Shown in pieces: positions 1 through 5,075 of a DNA stretch of 5,501 nt. Under the pieces are notes generated by a model, which saw only the letters and a list, made by a program, of their open reading frames with translations, was not told the DNA's origin and ran no database searches. This DNA comes from Sphingomonas sp. (GTDB taxonomy: Bacteria > Pseudomonadota > Alphaproteobacteria > Sphingomonadales > Sphingomonadaceae). The first letter of the stretch is position 1. Every line of letters begins with the position of its first letter. The stretch spans positions 1 through 5,501 of the forward strand of contig PNLG01000354.1 in assembly GCA_013822915.1 (NCBI GenBank), written 5' to 3'. Both the position numbers and the translations under genes were made by a program.

Positions 1-524
1 GCCATCAGCGTGTTATAGGCGAAATCGCCGACATGCGCGAGCCACTTGTGCGCAAGCGTGATCGCGTCAAACTCATCGCCGTGCAGCACGAGCAGGCGGC
101 GGCCATCGGCGGTTTCGTGGATCGCCTTGCGCCGGATCGCGACCCCGCCGAAATCAAGTCCTGAAAACTGCCGAAAAATCTCGTCATGATTGCCGGGGAT
201 ATAGATCATCCGGGTGCCGCGCTTGGCGCGCTTCAACAGGCGCCAGACGATGTCATTATGCGCGGCCGGCCAATAAAATTTCTTTTTCAGCCGCCAGCCA
301 TCGATGATGTCGCCGACCAGATACATGGTCTCGCTATCGACATGATCGAGGAAATCAATCAGCATATCGGCATTGCACCCGCGCGTGCCGAGGTGGATGT
401 CCGAAATCCAGATGGTGCGATATTTGCGCCGGGCGGTCAGTTCGCGTTCGGGAATATTGGGCGCGGACTGCGCGAAATCGGCCAGTTCACCGAACCCTGC
501 ATCAACGAGATGAGCAACCTTCAT
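1..524 (-). CDS. LpxH-like calcineurin-family metallophosphoesterase (UDP-2,3-diacylglucosamine diphosphatase family), C-terminus outside window
   Basis: Read on the minus strand, this gives 174 codons with no stop, so the 3' end lies beyond base 1. The metallophosphoesterase metal-binding blocks are all present and in order: SDIHLG (residues 41-46), GDIIDGW (71-77), GNHDE (111-115) and HGDEFD (148-153). This order and spacing fit the COG2908 family, usually annotated as UDP-2,3-diacylglucosamine hydrolase. True LpxH cleaves the pyrophosphate of UDP-2,3-diacylglucosamine in lipid A synthesis at the inner membrane. This alphaproteobacterial branch has not, to my knowledge, been shown to do that, so the substrate is open. 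About 35 residues precede the catalytic core and may be poorly conserved. The ATG at 524 is chosen because AAGGGA (536-531) sits 6 bases upstream. A separate promoter is likely in the gap behind rdgB. I am sure of the fold and unsure of the substrate. Confidence 0.9.
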   Translation of the reverse strand, partial: MKVAHLVDAGFGELADFAQSAPNIPERELTARRKYRTIWISDIHLGTRGCNADMLIDFLDHVDSETMYLVGDIIDGWRLKKKFYWPAAHNDIVWRLLKRAKRGTRMIYIPGNHDEIFRQFSGLDFGGVAIRRKAIHETADGRRLLVLHGDEFDAITLAHKWLAHVGDFAYNTLM

Positions 525-576
525 GCAACTTCCCTTGCACGTCGAACCGAGCTTATCAGTCCGCTATGGCCGCTTT

Positions 577-606
577 ATGTTACAGTTTGAATCGTGACCG
601 TGACAA
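577..606 (-). promoter_or_regulatory. Candidate sigma-70-type promoter for the phosphoesterase gene
   Basis: On the minus strand, TTGTCA (606-601) is followed after 18 bases by TAACAT (582-577). They match the -35 consensus at 5 of 6 positions and the -10 consensus at 4 of 6. Predicted transcription would begin near base 570, giving a leader of about 45 bases that contains the AAGGGA ribosome site. The 88-base gap after rdgB (525-612) is the longest on this strand within the rph-rdgB-phosphoesterase run, which fits an independent promoter. Assigned by eye only. Confidence 0.45.
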
Positions 607-612
607 CGTTGT
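603..612. repeat. Perfect 10-base palindrome inside a 6-base inverted repeat
   Basis: ACAACGTTGT is its own reverse complement and abuts the rdgB stop codon (615-613). It overlaps the outer half of the proposed -35 box of the downstream gene. A wider inverted repeat, TTTGAA (586-591) and TTCAAA (612-617), brackets the region, and GTGAC occurs twice (594-598 and 600-604). No U-run follows, so it does not look like an intrinsic terminator. It could be an operator half or chance; a 10-base palindrome alone is weak evidence. Confidence 0.3.
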
Positions 613-1236
613 TCAAAACGCCGATGCGACGAACGCGGCAAAGGCGCGGGCGCGGTGGTTGTTCGCCTGTTTCTCCTCAAACGGCATTTCGGCGAAGGTG
701 CGCGCCTCGCCCCGCGGCACGAACATCGGATCATAGCCAAAACCCGCGTCACCGCGCGGTGGCCAGATCAGCGTGCCGTCAATCCGTCCTTCAAAAAACC
801 GGATGTCGCCGTCCGGCCAGGCGAGCGCGAGCGTGGACACGAAAGTAGCCGCCCGGCTCACCCCCGATCCCAGCAACGTCAGCCGATCATGCACCCGCGT
901 CATCGCCAGCATCCAGTCGCGGGTGCCGTCCGCCGTCTCGGCCCAATTGGCGGTATAGACGCCGGGTTCACCGTCCAGCGCCGCCACGCACAGCCCGCTA
1001 TCATCGGCAAGCGCGGGCAACCCCGACAGGCTGGCTGCCGAATGCGCTTTGATCGCCGCATTTTCGACAAAGCTCGTGCCGGTTTCCTCCGGTTCGGGCA
1101 AGCCAAGCGCGCCCGCCGACACGACATCCATGCCATAGGGGGCGAGCAGTGCTGTCATCTCGCGCAGTTTGCCCGCATTATGCGTGGCAATCACCAGCCG
1201 ACCGGGGGCGAGCTTGCGGCTCGGCTCAGCCATCAT
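613..1236 (-). CDS. rdgB: RdgB/HAM1 family non-canonical purine NTP pyrophosphatase
   Basis: The 207-residue product has the usual family length. It hydrolyses dITP/ITP and XTP to the monophosphate and pyrophosphate, keeping deaminated purines out of DNA and RNA; it is cytosolic and normally a dimer. Visible landmarks are ATHNAGK (residues 17-23, triphosphate binding), SFVENAAIKA (55-64), the ADDSGL block (77-82, with the metal-binding and catalytic acids), EPGVY (90-94) and FGYDP (166-170). Near the C-terminus the usual SHR base-recognition triad reads NHR (193-195), which is unusual. Start choice: tandem ATGs lie at 1236 and 1233. The first overlaps the rph stop as ATGA, and no convincing Shine-Dalgarno is seen, so translation probably depends on coupling to rph. 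A longer in-frame extension to 1275 lies wholly inside rph and is not credible. Confidence 0.95.
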   Translation of the reverse strand: MMAEPSRKLAPGRLVIATHNAGKLREMTALLAPYGMDVVSAGALGLPEPEETGTSFVENAAIKAHSAASLSGLPALADDSGLCVAALDGEPGVYTANWAETADGTRDWMLAMTRVHDRLTLLGSGVSRAATFVSTLALAWPDGDIRFFEGRIDGTLIWPPRGDAGFGYDPMFVPRGEARTFAEMPFEEKQANNHRARAFAAFVASAF

Positions 1237-1946
1237 GCAGCCGCGCGGGCTTGTGCAGCGAAGATGTCGGCGCAACCAATGCGGGCGAGGCGGAGCAGGC
1301 GCAGCAACCCTTCCTCGTCATAGGTTGCGCCCTCGGCGGTTGCTTGCGCCTCGGCGATATTGCCATTTTCGAGCAGGACGAAATTGGCATCGGCATCCGC
1401 CGTTGAATCCTCATCATAATCGAGGTCGAGCACCGGCGTCCCCTGCCAGATACCGCAACTGATCGCCGCGACCTTCTGGGTCAGCGGATCGGCCGTCAGC
1501 TTGCCCTCGCGCAAAAGCCCGTCAATCGCGAGGCGCAGCGCGACCCACGCCCCCGAAATCGACGCCGTGCGCGTGCCGCCATCGGCCTGTATCACATCGC
1601 AATCGAGCGTGATCTGCCGCTCGCCGAGCAGTTTCAGGTCGGTGACCGCGCGCAGCGACCGACCGATCAGCCGCTGAATCTCCTGGGTGCGGCCCGATTG
1701 CTTGCCCTTGGCCGCTTCGCGACTGCCGCGGGTGTGCGTCGCGCGGGGCAGCATGCCATATTCCGCCGTCACCCAACCTTCGCCCTTGCCGCGCAGAAAC
1801 GGCGGCACGCGTTCCTCAACCGATGCCGTCACCAACACTTTGGTATCGCCAAAACCGATCAGCACCGACCCCTCGGCATGTTTGGTGAAGCGCGGCGCAA
1901 TGGTGATGGGGCGCATTTGGTCGGGGGCGCGGCCGGATGGGCGCAT
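1233..1946 (-). CDS. rph: Ribonuclease PH (tRNA 3'-end phosphorolytic exoribonuclease)
   Basis: The product is 237 residues, essentially full family length. RNase PH removes nucleotides from tRNA precursor 3' ends using phosphate, releasing nucleoside diphosphates, and forms a cytosolic hexameric ring. The sequence shows a start of the MRPSGR type, RGKGEGW (52-58), EYGMLPRATHTR (62-73), SGRTQEIQRLIGRSLRA (84-100), DGGTRTASI (122-130) and DYDEDSTADAD (176-186). R86 and R126, the phosphate-binding arginines described for the family, fall at exactly those numbers here, as do D178 and D184 of the active site. The start at 1946 is supported by AGGAG 8 bases upstream. It is the first gene of a minus-strand pair with rdgB, overlapping it by 4 bases, and it is divergent from hrcA. 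No truncation or missing catalytic residue is seen, so the enzyme should be active, unlike the frameshifted rph of some E. coli K-12 strains. Confidence 0.97.
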   Translation of the reverse strand: MRPSGRAPDQMRPITIAPRFTKHAEGSVLIGFGDTKVLVTASVEERVPPFLRGKGEGWVTAEYGMLPRATHTRGSREAAKGKQSGRTQEIQRLIGRSLRAVTDLKLLGERQITLDCDVIQADGGTRTASISGAWVALRLAIDGLLREGKLTADPLTQKVAAISCGIWQGTPVLDLDYDEDSTADADANFVLLENGNIAEAQATAEGATYDEEGLLRLLRLARIGCADIFAAQARAAA

Positions 1947-1954
1947 GGCAAAAA

Positions 1955-1959
1955 CTCCT
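1955..1959 (-). promoter_or_regulatory. Shine-Dalgarno site fixing the rph start
   Basis: AGGAG on the minus strand lies 8 bases before the ATG at 1946. It supports the upstream start over the in-frame ATG at codon 11. Confidence 0.75.
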
Positions 1960-1975
1960 GTGGTTCAGGGGACGC

Positions 1976-2004
1976 GCCATAGCGAGCGCATCAGCCGCCG
2001 TCAC
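1976..2004 (-). promoter_or_regulatory. Weak candidate promoter for rph-rdgB
   Basis: On the minus strand, GTGACG (2004-1999) and TATGGC (1981-1976) are separated by 17 bases. They match the -35 at 4 of 6 and the -10 at only 3 of 6. The predicted start near 1969 would leave a short leader of about 23 bases containing the AGGAG site, which is sensible. The boxes are poor, so the position is tentative. A promoter somewhere in the 101-base divergent gap is nevertheless expected. Confidence 0.3.
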
Positions 2005-2011
2005 GCATTGC

Positions 2012-2040
2012 TTGCCGCACGCGCGCCGCCATCCTATTTT
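2012..2040 (+). promoter_or_regulatory. Candidate promoter for hrcA-grpE cluster, giving a leaderless transcript
   Basis: TTGCCG (2012-2017) and TATTTT (2035-2040) are separated by exactly 17 bases, each matching the sigma-70 consensus at 4 of 6. The expected transcription start is 2047 or 2048, which is the A of the hrcA ATG or the base before it. No Shine-Dalgarno precedes that ATG, which agrees with a leaderless message. No CIRCE-type inverted repeat overlaps these boxes. Confidence 0.5.
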
Positions 2041-2047
2041 GGCTCGC

Positions 2048-3088
2048 ATGACCCCGCCGATCCTAGAGTTGACCGATCGCGCGCGCGACGTGTTCCGCAT
2101 GGTGGTGGAGGCTTATCTGGACACCGGCGCCCCCATCGGGTCGCGCACGATTGCGAAACTGTCGGGGCTGAACCTTTCGCCTGCGTCAATCCGCAATGTG
2201 ATGCAGGATCTGGAGGAGCTTGGGCTGCTCGCCGCGCCGCATACCAGCGCCGGGCGGATGCCGACAGATACCGGCTTGCGGCTGTTCGTCGATGGGATGA
2301 TGCACGCGCTCGAACCCTCGGTCGAGGAACGCGCCGCAATTGCCGCCCGCGTCGAACAGGCCGGCCCGGTTGAAGAAGCGATTGCGGCGACCACCGCTGC
2401 GCTATCTGGCCTGTCGGCGTGTGCGGGGCTGGTGTTTGTGCCCAAACGCGAAGTGGTGGTGCGCCAGCTCGCCTTTGTCCCCCTGTCCGCCGGGCAGGCG
2501 CTGGCGGTGCTGGTGGCGGAGGATGGCGCGGTTGAGAACCGCGTCATTGATTTGCCGCCGGGCACCAGCGGCACCGCCCTTGCGGAGGCGGCCAATTATG
2601 TCAGCGCGACGCTGTCGGGCCTGACGCTCGCACAGGCTCGCGCGCGGCTCGACCGCGAGATTGCGGCGGAGCGCGCCGCGCTCGATGGGGCGGCGCGTGC
2701 GCTGATCGAAGCGGGGCTTGCCGTCTGGAGCGAGGATGGCGATCGCCGCCCCGTCCTGATTGTGCGCGGGCAGGGCCGCCTGATCGACGCCGCCGCCGCC
2801 GCCGATCTCGACCGTGTCCGCGATTTGCTCGATGATCTGGAAGGCAAGCAGGAAATCGCGCGCCTGCTAGACCGCGCGCGCGAGGCGGATGCGACCCGCA
2901 TTTTCATTGGTGCTGAAAATAATCTGTTCGCGCTGTCGGGGTCGTCGGTGATCGCGCGGCCCTTTCACAATGCCGATGGCCAGGTGGTCGGCGTGGTGGG
3001 CGTGATCGGTCCGACCCGGTTGAACTATGCGCGTATTGTGCCAATGGTGGATTTCACCGCCGCGACGCTGGCGCGGCTCATGCAGTAA
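2048..3088 (+). CDS. hrcA: Heat-inducible transcription repressor HrcA
   Basis: The 346-residue product has typical family length. HrcA represses class I heat-shock genes (groESL, sometimes hrcA-grpE-dnaK) by binding CIRCE operators, and depends on GroEL to stay folded. The N-terminus is a winged helix-turn-helix (about residues 5-80) with SPASIRNVMQDLE (44-56) as recognition region and the diagnostic GRMPTDTGLR (69-78). A GAF-like regulatory domain follows (VFVPKREVVVRQLAFVPL), and the C-terminus has GVIGPTRLNYARIVPMV, where the family often has GPTRM. Five in-frame GCC codons (2789-2803) make a short polyalanine run in a variable stretch. The start at 2048 is chosen because homologues begin close before LTDRARD. 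The frame is open back to 1937, but that extension overlaps the rph start and reads as non-homologous sequence. There is no Shine-Dalgarno. Confidence 0.96.
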   Translation: MTPPILELTDRARDVFRMVVEAYLDTGAPIGSRTIAKLSGLNLSPASIRNVMQDLEELGLLAAPHTSAGRMPTDTGLRLFVDGMMHALEPSVEERAAIAARVEQAGPVEEAIAATTAALSGLSACAGLVFVPKREVVVRQLAFVPLSAGQALAVLVAEDGAVENRVIDLPPGTSGTALAEAANYVSATLSGLTLAQARARLDREIAAERAALDGAARALIEAGLAVWSEDGDRRPVLIVRGQGRLIDAAAAADLDRVRDLLDDLEGKQEIARLLDRAREADATRIFIGAENNLFALSGSSVIARPFHNADGQVVGVVGVIGPTRLNYARIVPMVDFTAATLARLMQ

Positions 3089-3108
3089 GTGGGGACTGAA
3101 CCAAAGCT

Positions 3109-3645
3109 ATGACGAACGACGAAAATCTGGCCGCGGCCGAAACTGCCGGCAGCCCCTTTGCCGCACAGGACAGCGCGGTTGATGCGCGCATCGCCGAGCT
3201 TGAGGCCGAAGTGGCCGCCGCCAAGCAGGAAGTGCTCTATGCCGCCGCCGAAGCGCAAAATGTGCGCCGCCGTGCCGAGAAAGAGGCCGCCGACGCGCGC
3301 GCCTATGCCGTCACCAGCTTTGCGCGCGACCTGCTCTCGGTCGCCGATAATCTCGAACGCGGGCTGGCCGCGATCCCGGCGGAACTCCGCGCGGACGACA
3401 AGCTGCGCGGCCTGGTCGCGGGGCTGGAGGCAACGGGCCGCGAACTGGAAGCGGTGTTCCAGCGGCACGGCATCACCAAGGTCAAGGCGATGGGCGAAAA
3501 GCTTGACCCCAATTGGCATCAGGCGATGCTGGAATTGCCGAGCGACGCCGAACCCGGCACCATCGTGCAGGAAATGCAGGCCGGATACGCGCTGAAGGAC
3601 CGGCTGCTCCGCCCCGCGCTTGTCGCGGTGGCGAAGGCGGGGTGA
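3109..3645 (+). CDS. grpE: GrpE, nucleotide exchange factor of DnaK
   Basis: The 178-residue product has normal length for alphaproteobacterial GrpE. It works in the cytosol as a dimer, releasing ADP from DnaK so that substrate cycles can continue; it also acts as a thermosensor through its helices. A short acidic N-terminal tail is followed by a long heptad-like helix (about 24-66, rich in Ala, Glu, Arg), then FARDLLSVADNLERGL (71-86). The C-terminal beta-wing region contains HGITKV (120-125), DPNWHQAM (133-140) and the closing GYALKDRLLRPALVAVAK. The gap after hrcA is only 20 bases with no promoter seen, so the two are probably co-transcribed. The nearest purine run, GGGGA at 3091-3095, is 13 bases before the ATG, farther than usual. 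No sigma-32-like boxes are visible immediately upstream. dnaK and dnaJ are not in the window. Confidence 0.96.
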   Translation: MTNDENLAAAETAGSPFAAQDSAVDARIAELEAEVAAAKQEVLYAAAEAQNVRRRAEKEAADARAYAVTSFARDLLSVADNLERGLAAIPAELRADDKLRGLVAGLEATGRELEAVFQRHGITKVKAMGEKLDPNWHQAMLELPSDAEPGTIVQEMQAGYALKDRLLRPALVAVAKAG

Positions 3646-3848
3646 GCGACACCAAGCCAGATTATCGGCTGGTCAATGAGCCGCTGATGGTTGGCTTGAT
3701 GGCGATGCCGATGCTGTTCGTATGGCTGCTGTTTCGTCGGGGCTATGCGCCTAGCTTGCGGTGGATTGTGATTATTTATGCGTTTATGCCGCTGGTGCTT
3801 CAACTGATACATTCGGTCATGCTTGACCTGCTATGGGAGCTTGGATGA
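3642..3848 (+). CDS. Unrecognised 68-residue protein with two predicted membrane segments
   Basis: I do not recognise the family. The frame starts with GTG at 3642, overlapping the grpE stop as GTGA, with GAAGG (3633-3637) 4 bases upstream. It ends at TGA 3846-3848, overlapping the next ATG as ATGA. Both overlaps plus the ribosome site argue that it is a real gene. The product has a short polar N-terminus (SDTKPDYRLVNEP), a hydrophobic stretch at about 15-31 (LMVGLMAMPMLFVWLLF), a basic loop RRGYAPSLR (32-40), and a second hydrophobic stretch at about 41-65. By the positive-inside rule the loop would be cytoplasmic and both ends periplasmic. No signal peptide, cysteine pair or enzyme motif is seen. 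GC is about 53% by hand count, clearly lower than flanking genes, partly explained by T-rich hydrophobic codons. A later ATG start at 3687 would remove the polar N-terminus and both overlap and SD support. Confidence 0.75.
   Translation: MSDTKPDYRLVNEPLMVGLMAMPMLFVWLLFRRGYAPSLRWIVIIYAFMPLVLQLIHSVMLDLLWELG
3835..3839 (+). promoter_or_regulatory. Shine-Dalgarno site fixing the PLP-enzyme start
   Basis: GGGAG lies 5 bases before the ATG at 3845. It decides against the in-frame ATG at 3833, which would sit upstream of this site, and it is embedded in the last codons of the small membrane protein gene. Confidence 0.75.
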
Positions 3849-5068
3849 CCCTCAACCTCACCGCTACGCGCCCGTCCTTCGTCACTCATCTCGAATGTTC
3901 GCTGACGGGCGAGCGTTATGAGGCGGACCGGTTCCATGGACTGTCGCGCGTCGGGCGACCGCTGCTGGTGCGCTATAATCTGGACGCGATCCGCGCCGCA
4001 GTCCCGCGCGCGATGGTGACCGCGCGGCCAACCGATTTGTGGCGCTGGCGCGAATTGCTGCCGGTGCGCTCTCCCGACCACATCGTCAGCCTGGGCGAGA
4101 TCGAAACGCCGCTGGTGCCGATCCCGGCGTCGGGCGGCGCGCGGGTGATGGTGAAGGATGAGGGACGGCTGCCGACCGGATCGTTCAAGGCGCGCGGGCT
4201 GGTGATGGCGGTCAGCATGGCCAAGGCGCTGGGCGTCACCAAAATCGCGATGCCGACCAACGGCAATGCAGGCGCCGCGCTCGCGGCCTATGCCACTCGC
4301 TGCGGCATTGAGACAGTGGTGCTGTGCCCCGACGACACGCCCGATATCAATGTGCGCGAAATCGCGTTACAGGGCGCGCGGGTTTACCGGGTCAACGGGC
4401 TGATCGACGATTGCGGGGCGATTGTCGCGCGCGGCGCTGCCGAGGGGCGCTGGTTTGATTTCTCAACCCTCAAAGAACCCTATCGGATCGAGGGCAAGAA
4501 GACGATGGGGCTGGAGCTGGTGGCGCAGTTCGGCTGGGAATTGCCGGAGGCGATTTTCTATCCCACTGGCGGCGGCACCGGGCTGATCGGCATGTGGAAA
4601 GCCTTTGCCGAGCTGGAGGCGCTGGGCTGGATCGGCCCCAAACGCCCCAAAATGTTCGCAGTGCAGGCCAGCGGCTGCGCGCCGATCGTGAAGGCGTTTG
4701 ACGACGGCGTCGAGCATGCCGAACGCTGGGAAGGCGCGCACACCATCGCCAGCGGCATCCGCGTGCCGCGCGCGGTCGGCGATTTCCTGATCCTGCGCGC
4801 GGTGCGCGAGAGCGGCGGCATCGCGATGGCGGTCGACGATGATGCGATCGAGGCAGCGGTGGTCGAATGCGCGGCCAAGGACGGGTTGCTGCTCTGCCCC
4901 GAAGGGGGCGCGACGCTTGCTGCCTATCGCGCTGCGCTCGACCGCGGGCTGGTCAGCGACAGCGATCGGGTGGTGCTGTTCAATTGCGCGACTGGGCTGA
5001 AATACCCGATGGCCGACCAGTCAACGCCGCTCGACCGGCATGGCGAGATTGATCTGGCCACGCTTTGA
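3845..5068 (+). CDS. Threonine synthase family PLP-dependent enzyme (fold type II)
   Basis: The 407-residue product belongs to the short threonine-synthase type. Such enzymes convert O-phosphohomoserine to threonine and phosphate in the cytosol. PLP would be held by Lys115 in PTGSFKARG (110-118). Other landmarks are PTNGNAGAALAAY (137-149, substrate/cofactor loop), the glycine-rich phosphate cradle PTGGGTGLIG (240-249), an ASGIRVP segment before the C-terminal third, and CPEGGATLAAY plus NCATGLKYP near the end. The N-terminal part (LECSLTGERYEADRFHGLS, 16-34) resembles the small leading domain of the family, where a CxxC-type pair is common; here only Cys18 is present. The start at 3845 has GGGAG 5 bases upstream and overlaps the previous stop. 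Many alphaproteobacteria also carry a longer class I ThrC, so this could be a second enzyme with threonine synthase-like or related lyase activity. The fold is certain; the exact reaction is less so. Confidence 0.88.
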   Translation: MTLNLTATRPSFVTHLECSLTGERYEADRFHGLSRVGRPLLVRYNLDAIRAAVPRAMVTARPTDLWRWRELLPVRSPDHIVSLGEIETPLVPIPASGGARVMVKDEGRLPTGSFKARGLVMAVSMAKALGVTKIAMPTNGNAGAALAAYATRCGIETVVLCPDDTPDINVREIALQGARVYRVNGLIDDCGAIVARGAAEGRWFDFSTLKEPYRIEGKKTMGLELVAQFGWELPEAIFYPTGGGTGLIGMWKAFAELEALGWIGPKRPKMFAVQASGCAPIVKAFDDGVEHAERWEGAHTIASGIRVPRAVGDFLILRAVRESGGIAMAVDDDAIEAAVVECAAKDGLLLCPEGGATLAAYRAALDRGLVSDSDRVVLFNCATGLKYPMADQSTPLDRHGEIDLATL

Positions 5069-5075
5069 CGCGCGC

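Noticed and set aside
1237..1275. Upstream extension of rdgB to an ATG at 1275
   Set aside because: It lies entirely within rph coding sequence, and homologues start close before the ATHNAGK block; the ATGA overlap at 1236 is the better start.
655..1323. Long open frame (222 codons) on the plus strand opposite rdgB
   Set aside because: It is antisense to an intact rdgB and the end of rph; the arginine/proline-rich translation is what high-GC antisense frames look like, and no start signal or family resemblance is seen.
1937..2047. Upstream extension of the hrcA frame to an ATG at 1937
   Set aside because: It would overlap the rph start and add 37 residues that do not resemble HrcA, while homologues begin just before LTDRARD; the candidate promoter also lies inside this stretch.
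2113..2595. 160-codon minus-strand frame inside hrcA
   Set aside because: Shadow of hrcA: Ser/Ala/Arg-rich composition with no domain and no independent signals.
2789..2803. (GCC)5 trinucleotide run as a possible phase-variable repeat
   Set aside because: Only five units, in frame and coding for alanines; length change would not shift the frame, so it is more likely GC-driven low complexity.
3089..3108. Separate heat-shock promoter for grpE
   Set aside because: The gap is only 20 bases and neither sigma-32-like nor sigma-70-like boxes could be made out; co-transcription with hrcA is simpler.
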